Assembly (NCBI GenBank): GCA_003013855.2
Contig: ML058433.1
Span: 3,285,966 to 3,349,965 of the forward strand
Source: Liriodendron chinense
Lineage: Eukaryota > Streptophyta > Magnoliopsida > Magnoliales > Magnoliaceae
Direction of reading: 5' to 3'
DNA: 64,000 bases
Shown one piece after another: positions 1 through 8,849 of this stretch (position 1 is the first letter of the stretch; every line of letters begins with the position of its first letter). The notes below the pieces were generated by a model that made no database searches, had not been told where the DNA came from, and saw only the letters and a program-made list of their open reading frames with translations. A program made the translations under genes and the position numbers.

Positions 1-155
1 CACAAGGAGAATAACTTGTTATGGGTTTGGAATAGAGCCTCTGATGGTCTCTAGCAATGGTGGCTTCTATCTCCTCAAAATCCCCTCTCTTTTTCCTAAA
101 ATCGAATCCCCCATTTTTATAAAGTTTCCTCCAACGGTCAAATAACTAGGCAGAT
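1..155 (-). repeat. Sirevirus-like LTR, distal piece (split by element 1)
   Basis: This piece continues at 7704 once element 1 and one copy of its CAGAT duplication are removed. Read on the minus strand it has GACCGTTGGA-like sequence followed by a TATA box (ttttataaag on the plus strand, about 115-125). The same arrangement lies at about 56885-56925 in the related solo LTR. The rest of this LTR, and any internal region, lies left of the window. Class assignment is by analogy with Sirevirus LTRs and is inference. Confidence 0.75.
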
Positions 156-403
156 TGTTGAACCTCCAATTTATACATTACATTGCCAAGTACATCACAT
201 TATATGCACGGTTTTCATGCTTAAAAGGCCTATCTAATGCATGTTTTGTGATTTCAGGAATGAGAGCGGAATTCACCCAATTGGAGACTAAAAAGAGCCA
301 TTTGAAGCCATTGGATGAAGAAGGAAGAAGGACCAAAGAAAGTAGAAAGAGAGGAGAAGAAAGAAAGAAAGAAGCAAAAGGAGAAAGCAGGAAACAGAGG
401 CCA

Positions 404-684
404 AGACCGGTCGTGCGACCGGTCGTCCATCGCCAGGACTGGTCGTTCGACCGGTCTGATTGTTTACAGAAGAAGAAGTTTTTCACAGAGGCCACTGGAC
501 CATTCACGACCGGTCATGCGACCGGTCGTCCGATGCCCAGACCGGTCGTGCGACCGGTCCTTGCATTAAAAATTAAAAATCGGATTCTGGCAAAACTCAC
601 TGGACAGTTTTTGGACGTTTTACGACCGGTCGTGCGACCGGTCGTCAGGGAGCTCAGACCGGTCGTGCGACTGGTCGTCTGCGT
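404..684 (+). promoter_or_regulatory. U3 palindrome cluster, ACCGGTCG type
   Basis: About seven copies of a near-palindrome ACCGGTCG-NN-CGACCGGT (two 8-bp arms, 2-bp centre, for example at 409-426), spaced roughly 30-70 bp apart. The cluster ends about 90 bp before the TATA box, an enhancer-like position. The 3' LTR has the same cluster (6530-6793) but lacks 12 bp of one unit. Palindrome clusters upstream of the promoter are known from Sirevirus LTRs. Their role here is inferred. Confidence 0.75.
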
Positions 685-775
685 AATAAAGCTTCTCCGT
701 GAAGCTCCGAAATTTTCTGCGCAGTGCGTAACCTTACGCAATTTCTGGATGTTTTCGACGCAAGGGGCTTCCACA

Positions 776-784
776 CTATAAAAG
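776..784 (+). promoter_or_regulatory. LTR TATA box
   Basis: CTATAAAAG follows the palindrome cluster. The same box lies at 6888-6896 in the 3' LTR and at equivalent positions in other LTRs here (about 27729, 37309, 43164, 47380, 51596 and 61899 on the plus strand). It probably sets the start of the retrotransposon transcript. Confidence 0.7.
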
Positions 785-926
785 GACACCTAGGGGCTCT
801 TCCTAGATCACGATAGAAGCGAAGGAAGGTCGTAGAGCGTCAGCAACCCTTCAATTTTCGGTTTTTCTAGTTTTTATGCTTTCTATTATGAGTTCTAGTT
901 GTAGTATGACAATGCTCGGCTAGAAT

Positions 927-946
927 CTCTCAGCTAAGGCTGAGAG
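927..946 (+). other. Conserved R-region stem-loop
   Basis: CTCTCAGC-TAAG-GCTGAGAG forms an 8-bp stem with a 4-nt loop about 145 bp downstream of the TATA box, so it would be in the transcript leader. The same structure occurs in the Athila-like LTRs here. Some copies have TTAGC...GCTAA where this one has TCAGC...GCTGA, a paired C-G to T-A change that keeps the stem. Confidence 0.7.
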
Positions 947-1570
947 GTGAAGCTTGTAGCTAATTTCATGTTTGATTCAGTTTAATTCAAGTAATTTCAA
1001 TTCAAGTTTGGATTTTTATTTATTTTAGTCCTTAAGTTAGTAGTTTGAGATGTTTTATGAGAGTTCATGTGCTCCGGACATGGATTCCTTGCAATTCTCT
1101 GAGATTATCATATTGTGTTTGTTTAGGTTCGAATTATGGTAACCCTCAAGCAAGCCATAGTCCATAGGCATGGCTATTACTCCGAAGGCTATGATTTCGA
1201 ATCCTACATGTGTTGAATGGGACTAGAACTTGGAAGTTCAGCTTGAAAGGAATTGAATGTGTTTGAATGCTTTATTTTCCAACTAGATGAGAGATAGGAC
1301 TTCAAATCTAGTTGTGCTCTATACTTGGATTGATTGAATTGACATGGGATTGCTACGAGTGGATCCTTAAATGCCTTAGTACTTTAAATTACTGATTTTT
1401 CATTAAGTTTCTGTTTTAGTTTAATTACTCAATTGAAACTCATATCCATGGAAAACTGAGTTGCTGGAATAGTTTGAAAGTTGTTTCTCTTTCCCTGTGG
1501 ATCGACCTCGGTCTTACCGAGATTTATTACTACATCGCAGCCTTACACTTGAGGCGAGTGAACAAGTTTT

Positions 1571-1588
1571 TGGCGCCGTTGCCGAGGA
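1571..1588 (+). other. Primer binding site, tRNA-Asp
   Basis: TGGCGCCGTTGCCGAGGA lies 6 nt after the 5' LTR. It matches the complement of the 3' end of plant tRNA-Asp with one difference (the intact site in element 5 has GGGGA). This is the expected start of minus-strand DNA synthesis. Confidence 0.93.
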
Positions 1589-1819
1589 ATTTAGATAACG
1601 GTTTTCAAATTGTTTTAGTGGCTGTAGAAGTAGAAGTTGATAGGTTTTCTGATTTTTTTTAGAACTAACAAATTGTTTTGTTTTGTAGGATTTCTTCTTT
1701 AGTTAAAAGCACATCAGATGATACCTTTCTAACTTAGTTTTTTTTACAGATTTTCTATTTTCAGATTAATTTCAGATTTCTAGGATTTAGGACTAGTTTA
1801 GTTTTTGGTTGAGTGGTTT

Positions 1820-3517
1820 ATGTCCCGTTGGGAACGTAACCACTCAAATCGTCTCCAATCTGAAGGTGGTTTAGTTGGACCAATGTCAGTCCATAGACGA
1901 GTCCGAAATTACCAAGAACATTGTGAAAATTTGGGGAGTATGGATCAAACACCTTTAAGGAATCCTCCTCCCCCTACTCCAACTACAAATGCAAATCAAG
2001 GAGTAGGAGAGAATGAGGTACATAACGTTCCTCCAATGAGATCACTGCGGGATTACTTACAACCAGCCCGTGCAATTACACCCTCTTGCGTGGTTCTACT
2101 ACCAAACGGAGGAAACATTGATATAAAGCCGAGTGTAATTCAACTAATACCAAAGTTCCATGGGCTAGACTCTGACTGCCCATATCTGCACTTGAAAGAA
2201 TTTGAAGAAGTGGTGGCTACCTTGCAGTATACCAATGTTTCTGAAGATACCATTAAGCTTAAACTCTTTCCCTTTTCATTGAAAGAAAGAGCCAAAGATT
2301 GGCTTCACTCTCTTAGACCACATTCGATTGGGTCATGGAATGAGATGACCCAGGAATTCTTAAAAAAGTTCTTCCCGGCTCATAAAACAAACACCCTTCG
2401 AAGAGCCATAATGAATTTTTCGGCTAAAGAGGGTGAATCTTTCTTTCAATGTTGGGAGAGATTTAAGGACCTCCTACTTGCTTGCCCACATCATGGTTAT
2501 GAGAGTTGGCGAATTATAAATTTTTTCAATGATGGATTAAGTTTTAATATGAGCCAATTTGTAGAGATGATGTGCAATGGCGAGTTTATGAGCATAAATC
2601 CAGATGAGGCTTGGAGTTATTTGGACATGTTGGCTGAGAATGCCCAATCTTGGGATACCTCGGATAAACCCAATAACCCCAAGCTTATTCAAGAGAAAGA
2701 GAAAGGAGGGATATATATCCTCAAAGAGGAAGACGACGTGAATACAAGGTTAGCCAACCTCACAAGGAAGGTCGAGGCCATGGAACTTAGTAAAAGTGGA
2801 GTTCCAAAGTCCAATGAAGCTATTGAAACCATATGTGGGATTTGTCTCACCAATTTACACGCTACGCAAGATTGTCCCATAATTCTTGCATTTCAAGAGG
2901 TATTACATGAACATGCAAATGCCACATATGGGTATCAACGACCTTTCAATGGACCGGTGGGTAATACGTACAATGACAGTTGGAAGAACCACCCAAATTT
3001 TAGTTGAAAGAATGCTCCTACGGGCAATCCTACCAACTCTCAAGGAGGGCCATCCATGCAAAATATGGCCCCACCTCAGTTCTCAATGGAGGATACCTTG
3101 AAAGCGTTTATACAAGGGCAAACGCAAATCAACCAAACAAATCAGCAAATGTTCCAAGAGCTTAAAGTCTCGGTTGATGAGATTAAGGGACGCTTGAATG
3201 CTAGGGAAGGGACCTTTCCGGCCCAACCTCAGCCCAATCCAAAGCAAGTACATGAAGTAAGCATTCCTAATCCTTCCAACCAACACATGGAGCAAGCCAA
3301 ATCCATCACCACTCTTAGAAGTGGCAAACAAATTGACAAATCCATTCCGGTTAAGGCCGACAAGCCTAATGATCCGGTAAATTCTGAGGATGAGGATGGA
3401 TCTAACTTAGCCCCACAAGAACCAGAACGCATTTACAAGCCTGTGGCACCATTCCCTTCGAGATTGGTTGCCCCAAAATCTCTTCCAAACTCTCATGATA
3501 TTCTAGAGATTTTCTGA
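1820..3517 (+). pseudogene. gag: Element 1 gag (capsid and nucleocapsid), broken
   Basis: The ATG at 1820 (MSRWERNHSNRLQSEGG) matches the start in elements 3, 5, 6 and 8; the longer frame from 1805 has no ATG there. Recognisable parts are the RDYLQPARAITPSCVVL segment, the capsid region (KFHGLDSDCPYLHLKEFEEV through HSLRPHSIGSWNEM to FFQCWERFKDLLLACPHHGY), and a zinc knuckle CGICLTNLHATQDC (CX2CX4HX4C) near codon 345. A TGA at about 3005 replaces a conserved Trp codon. A second TGA ends the frame at 3517, and a frameshift follows before the protease. Apart from these it reads well, so it decayed late. The product would form the virus-like particle core and bind RNA. Confidence 0.92.
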
Positions 3518-3522
3518 CAAGT

Positions 3523-4104
3523 CAAGATTAACATTCCTTTGCTTGATGCCATCAAACAAATCCCCTCTTATGCCGAGTTCTAAAGGACCTATGCACAACA
3601 AAACGCAAATATAATGTGCAGCAAAAGGCCTTCTTAAATAAGCAAGTAAGTGCCATTCTCACTCAAAAGACCCCCCCAAAATTCAAAGATCCCGGTAGTC
3701 CCACCGTCTCATGTATCATTGGAGACTACCGGATTGAGCGTGCGTTGCTAGATTTGGGGGCAAGTGTGAACTTGATCCCATACTCGGTATATGAGCAATT
3801 GGGTCTTGGTGAATTAAAACCCACCAAAACCACATTGCAACTCGCTGATAGATCCATCCGTGTACTAAGAGGGATAGTTGAGGATGTGCTAGTCCAAGTG
3901 GATAAATTCTACTACCCGGTAGATTTCATCGTCTTGGACACATAACCGGTTATGGATGCTAGCACCCAAATACCGGTGATATTAGGCCGCCCATTCCTTG
4001 CCACATCAAACGCAATCATCAATTGCCGGAATGGAGTGATGCAAATGTCTTTTGGGAACATGACGTTGGAGGTGAATGTGTTCCACTTAGGCAAAAGGCA
4101 TAGG
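3523..4104 (+). pseudogene. Element 1 aspartic protease domain, broken
   Basis: The core reads ALLDLGASVNLIPYSVYEQL, the retropepsin active site in its Athila-type D-L-G-A form. It is followed by VILGRPFLATSNAIINCRNG, the flap and C-terminal part typical of these proteases. The frame is interrupted upstream (stops and frame changes at about 3583-3640) and by a TAA at 3943. It would process the gag polyprotein. In elements 4, 5 and 8 the protease leads into reverse transcriptase; here it runs into an acidic tail. Confidence 0.88.
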
Positions 4105-5123
4105 GATGATGATGATGTCCACGAGGTTGATTTGATTGATTCAATCGTGGAAGAGGAGTTCACTTTAAGGCAGAATTTTAATCCTCTAGATGTTGTTAGC
4201 TTTGATCCCTTTGAGGATTGGGATGACAATGATGGTCCCTATGAGGTAAACATGATAGAATCCATGGATGATGGGGGGTTTTTCCAACATGATCTACTTG
4301 AAAGTTTGGAGACATATTTGACACATTCTAAGGATGAATCTAATTCTCATTTTATTAAGACCTTGGAAGTGTCAATTTCTGAAAATTCATTTGACAAGTC
4401 ACCAATTTCTGATTTACAAAAATTTGTTGTGCAGGATTTGGAAGAGTTGGTGCTTAACTTGCCTACAGAGAGGCCAATTTCTGAAAGTGTAGAGGTTGAA
4501 GACCCACTCCAACCTACACAAAATTCTGAGAAGGAGGAAGATATAAAGGGTCAAAATCTGAAAATTTTCTCAGATGAGGTCTTTTATACACTTGAGGAAT
4601 GCCTAATATGTACTTTAAGGATTGGGATGATCCCATGATTCAGGACATTGTACATACTTTGAGAGAGACCTCCCCAATGCCTAAAAAGTTTCCTTCCACA
4701 GAACACCAAACTGAAAATTCAATTGTGGAAGCACCAGTGAAATCTGATTTTGTGGAGATCGTATCAACTTGTGAAAAAGAAATACAAGTCTCCACATCTC
4801 TTTGGTTTGTTCAAACCGAAGAACACTTCTGAGATGATCCATATTTGAATAATTTTTGCCCAGACAAGAAGGAAAGGAGATCCATATTCAATGATTTCCA
4901 ACCAATGCAATTCTCCTTTCCTAGTACATATGACAATTGGGTTGAAGAACCCGCTGAAATTTTTCAGCAGGATTTTCGATGGGTTAGACTGGTTGATGTC
5001 ACCAATGTACTTTCCAAAGCAGGATGGTGGTTAGTTCTACTGAAAAATTTGTTACACCACTTGATGATCCTGCTCAACTTTGTCCTTTTGGATGTTATCA
5101 TGATAATTGATCTCCTAGTCTGA
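4105..5123 (+). pseudogene. Element 1 acidic tail ORF replacing pol, unknown function
   Basis: From about 4105 the protease frame runs on into a strongly acidic stretch with DDDDVHEVDLIDSIVEEEF, DPFEDWDDNDG and KEEDIKG. It ends at 4638, and coding-like sequence continues in other frames to about 5123. No polymerase, RNase H or integrase motif is present. The last part (about 5005-5090) resembles the end of the minus-strand ORF at 49056-49778 in element 7, which suggests a module shared by pol-less members. I do not recognise a domain. It could be decayed coding sequence from the protease-RT linker, or a separate protein of the non-autonomous subfamily. Confidence 0.6.
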
Positions 5124-6279
5124 TGGAGATCCTCTTTTTACAAGGACGGGTTAGTTATCTTTATTGCTTTTCGTAGATTAGGTTTAGTTTATCTAGTTTC
5201 ACTGTTTTAAGTAGCTTTAGTTGTTGGGTTGTAGACTTCCATGATCGCTCTCTCAGGTACTATTGTTCTCACTCTTTCGTATTTTATCATTGCTCTCATG
5301 TTCATGCTTATTGCATATCGTTTTGCATTGAGGACAATGCAAGATTTGGTTGGGGGGTGAGATGAGATTCCTTATCTAGGATGTTGCAACATTTCGAGCT
5401 TCATATGCGCAATTTTTTTTGAATTTTCTAAAATGTTAAAACTCTTTTAGAAAACCTTATTTCCATGCATTCGAGATGATATGAGGATAAGAAGAGGAGA
5501 TACGACGTGTGTGATGTTGTAAGTCTTGAATTTCTCCCAACATAATGGTTTTATATGTTAGTTCCCCTATTGTTGTGATTGATAGAAAATTTGAACACCT
5601 TTACACCAAGTCCACATTACACGATTTTCATGAGTTGAAAGGTTTATGTGATTTGTGGATTAGCTAGACTTTGATTTAAAGGTGTTGAGAAACCTAGCCA
5701 GGGTATGTTGTCCATCCTTGTCTATAGGAAAATAACGAAAGATATAGATTTTTAAAAATCCTATCTGATTTAAAAGAAAAAGGAAAAGAAAGGATGAAAT
5801 CGGGAATGAAGGAAAAATGGTGGAAAATTCTGAAAAGGGCTACCTATTACCAACCGGGGGATGGTCGAACCGTAACCAAAGCTGGAAATGGGACGTAGTG
5901 TGAAAGCCGTCAGAAGGACGGTAAGGCAAATTCCTATCATAGGCTTATTGTTGCTCTGTGCACCTTAAAATCCTTGGTTTACTTATCCTATGAAGAAGAT
6001 AATCCTAGAAACTCATGAGATGAACTTTCACTATGCACACTAGGTTGAATTTGTTCGAATTCTTCTATTTATCAATCGATCAGGCGGGAATTTCATGTAG
6101 ACACTTATTATGTTTTGAGAGTTTAAGGTTTCAGCTTCTAGTACCTAATTTGTCCAAATTTTATACTTGTATCTCTTGGAATGGATAGAAACATGGTTTC
6201 TGATGAAGGTTTGGTTTGGAGGTTTGAAATTGTTTCACTCATGTTTTGCTCGGGACTAGTAAAAAGCTGGTTGGGGGTG
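5124..6279 (+). other. Element 1 3' non-coding region with two polypurine-like tracts
   Basis: No ORF. It contains a G-rich tract TTGGTTGGGGGGTG (about 5346-5359), a conserved block with the small stem CCGTC-agaag-GACGG (5907-5921), and the terminal polypurine tract directly before the 3' LTR (6267-6279, GGTTGGGGGTG). The same arrangement recurs in elements 2 and 8 and in the mosaic at 45650-46789. There is no env-like ORF. Confidence 0.8.
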
Positions 6280-7698
6280 TGTTGAACCTCCAATTTATAC
6301 ATTGCATTGCCAAGTACATCACATTATATGCACGGTTTTCATGCTTAAAAGGCCTATCTAATACATGTTTTGTGATTTCAGGAATGAGAGCGGAATTCAC
6401 CCAATTGGAGACTAAAAAGAGCCATTTGAAGCCATTGGATGAAGAAGGAAGAAGGACCAAAGAATGTAGAAAGAGAGGAGAAGAAAGAAAGAAAGAAGCA
6501 AAAGGACAAAGCCGGAAACAGAGGCCAAGACCGGTCGTCCATCGCCAGGACCGGTCGTCCGACCGGTCTGTTTGTTTGCAGAAGAAGAAGTTTTTCACAG
6601 AGGCCACTGGACCATTCACGACCGGTCATGTGACTGGTCGTCCGATGCCCAGACCGGTCGTGCGACCGGTCCTTGCATTAAAAATTAAAAATCGGATTTT
6701 GGCAAAACTCGCTGGACTGTTTTTGGACGTTTTGCGACCGGTCGTGCGACCGATCGTCAGGGAGCTTAGACCGGTCGTGCGACTGGTCGTCTGCGTAATA
6801 AAGCTTCTCCATGAAGCTCTGAAATTTTTTGCGCAGTGTGTAACCTTACTCAATTTCTAGATGTTTCCGACGCAAGGGGCTTCCACACTATAAAAGGACA
6901 CCTAGGGGCTCTTCCTAGATCATGATAGAAGCGAAGGAAGGTCGTGGGAGACGACGGAAGTCGTCGTGGAGCGTCAACAACCCTCCAATTTTCAGTTTTT
7001 CTAGTTTTTATGCTTTCTATTATGAGTTCTAGTTGTAGTATGACAATGCTCGGCTAGAATCTCTCAGCTAAGGCTGAGAGGTGAAGCTTGTAGCTAATTT
7101 CATGTTTGATTCAGTTTAATTCAAGTAATTTCAATTCAAGTTTGGATTTTATTTATTTTAGTCCCTTAAGTTAGTAGTTTGAGATGTTTTATGAGAGTTC
7201 ATGTGCTCCGGACATGGATTCCTTGCAATTCTCTGAGATTATCATATTGTGTTTGTTTAGGTTCGAATTATGGTAACCCTCAAGCAAGCCATAGTCCATA
7301 GGCATGGCTGTTACTCCGAAGGCTATGATTTCGAATCCTACATGTGTTGAATGGGACTAGAACTTGGAAGTTCAGCTTGAATGGAATTGAATGTGTTTGA
7401 ATGCTTTATTTTCCAACTAGATGAGAGATAGGACTTCAAATCTAGTTGTGCTCTATACTTGGATTGATTGAATTGACATGGGATTGCTACGAGTGGATCC
7501 TTGAATGCCTTAGTACTTTAAATTACTGATTTTCCGTTAAGTTTCTGTTTTACTTTAATTACTCAATTGAAACTCATATCCATGGCAAACTGAGTTGCTG
7601 GAATAGTTTGAAAGTTGTTTCTCTTTCCCTGTGGATCGACCTCGGTCTTACCGAGATTTATTACTACATCGCAGCCTTACACTTGAGGCGAGCGAACA
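6280..7698 (+). repeat. Element 1 3' LTR
   Basis: TGTTGAACCTCC to AGCGAACA, 1419 bp. It is followed at once by the CAGAT target duplication. It matches 156-1564 apart from point changes, a missing 12 bp in the first palindrome of U3 (near 6531), and about 21 extra bases near 6946-6966. Palindrome cluster 6530-6793, TATA box 6888-6896. Confidence 0.96.
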
Positions 7699-7703
7699 CA
7701 GAT

Positions 7704-8343
7704 TCACGTAGGGTCGGGCGCCCGAAATTCGGTCCATAAAATGAATTCAAACACTGGACGTATTTTGAGTTGGTCGGGCGCCCGGATAGTTTTGTGGTCG
7801 GGCGCCCGATGGCTATTTTTCACTAGTCGGGCGCCCGGTTCTCACTTTGGTCGGGCGCCCGAAATTACTCCAAACTGGGTCATTATGCTGCTAGACGATT
7901 TTTGCACTGGTCGGGCGCCCAGATAAGTTTGTGGTCGGGCCCTCGGTGACCCTCTGGTTTTAAGGCCAACTCATGGATGGATTCCACTCTAGGTCGGGCG
8001 CCCGGCTAGGCATGAATTTCTGCTGTAATTTTCTATTTTTCAGCAGAACATGCAACCTCTTTGGCCATTCTTTTGGTGGTCTTTTGGGACACCTAGGGCC
8101 AATCTAAGATGACTAAGGGTATGCCTATTGGGTCATGATCATCTAGAGGTTAATGGTTTTAGGTAGGTACTAGGTTAGGGCTCACTAAAGCATCACTTTT
8201 ACCTGTTTCTTCTTTCTTGATGCAGCCGGTCCGTATTGAGTCTGCAATCTTCGTCTTCATTAAGCTCAACTGACCCTAGACTCATTGACCTAAGTAATTG
8301 ACAAACAAGGTGCACTAGTATGCCATAGAAAATTGCACTAACA
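7704..8343 (-). repeat. Sirevirus-like LTR, start of LTR with CGGGCGCCCG cluster
   Basis: On the minus strand this starts TGTTAGTGCA at 8343. Over its first 170 bases it matches the start of the solo LTR at 56120 closely. Its continuation is at 155-1, beyond element 1. Between about 7707 and 8010 there are eight copies of the palindrome TCGGGCGCCCGA or slight variants, where the related LTR has ACCGGTC palindromes. It is inserted in the RNase H region of element 2; the other end and its target duplication are outside the window, so it may be solo or part of a full element. Confidence 0.85.
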
Positions 8344-8790
8344 AAAATGCCTTTGACAAGCTTAAAGGCATGTTGACATGTGCTCCCATAATGCAACCAC
8401 TTGATTAGAGCCTTCCTTTTGAAATTATGTATGATGCGAGTGATTACGCTATTGGGGTAGTGTTAGGCCAGAGAAAGGATAAAAATTCATGCGTCATCTA
8501 CTATGCAAGTAGAACCTTAAACTCGGCTCAAGCAAACTACACTACTACAGAAAAAGAACTTTTAACTGTAGTTTTTGCTTTAGACAAGTTTGGGTTCTAC
8601 TTGATCGGATCCAAGATCATCATATTCACCGACCATGCCGCGCTTAAGTACCTTCTCTCTAAGAAGGATGCTAAGCCATGCTTGTTAAGATGGATCCTCC
8701 TACTCCAAGAATTTGACATAGAAATACGTGATAAGAAATGAGTGGAAAATGTCGTGGCTAACCATCTCTCTAGACTTATTCTCATCGATT
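8344..8790 (+). pseudogene. Element 2 RNase H, broken
   Basis: This segment encodes FDKLKGMLTCAPIMQP, then MYDASDYAIGVVLGQ (first catalytic Asp), EKELLTVVFALDKF (Glu) and FTDHAALKYLLSKKDAK (second Asp). A TAG near 8405 and a TGA at 8739 interrupt it. The usual last acidic residue in VVADHLSRL reads VVANHLSRL, so the active site is damaged as well. RNase H removes the RNA strand after reverse transcription. Confidence 0.88.
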
Positions 8791-8849
8791 CTCCTGAGAT
8801 GACCGCAATCAATGACATGTTCCCTGATGAACAACTATTTAAAGTCTCC

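Larger units (their letters stand above)
156..1564 (+). repeat. Element 1 5' LTR
   Basis: It starts TGTTGAACCTCC and ends GAGTGAACA, directly followed by a 6-nt spacer and the primer binding site. U3 carries the palindrome cluster (404-684), then a TATA box (776-784), a stem-loop (927-946) and a second stem-loop CTCGGT-CTT-ACCGAG near the U5 end (1507-1521). Open frames across 155-789 on both strands are by-products of the palindromes and are not genes. Confidence 0.96.
156..7698 (+). mobile_element. Element 1: Athila-like Ty3/gypsy element lacking RT and integrase
   Basis: A complete insertion with two LTRs (156-1564, 6280-7698), a tRNA-Asp primer binding site, a polypurine tract (6267-6279) and exact 5-bp target duplications CAGAT at 151-155 and 7699-7703. 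The internal region encodes gag and an aspartic protease, then an acidic tail. It has no reverse transcriptase, RNase H or integrase, so it must have depended on enzymes from relatives such as elements 2, 4 or 8. It is inserted in the U3 of a minus-strand Sirevirus-like LTR. The two LTRs differ by scattered substitutions and by indels in U3, so the insertion is not very recent. The coding frames have since been broken. Confidence 0.95.

Noticed and set aside
404..684. Regularly spaced palindromic repeats that resemble a CRISPR array
   Set aside because: Units vary in sequence and spacing, lie in the U3 of LTRs with target site duplications, and the DNA is from a plant.
155..781. 208-codon frame in the element 1 LTR, a similar frame at 6246-6860, and like frames in other LTRs
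   Set aside because: They cover the U3 palindromes and run through the TATA box. Basic RPVVRPVV repeats reflect the motif, and the frames are not kept between the two LTRs.
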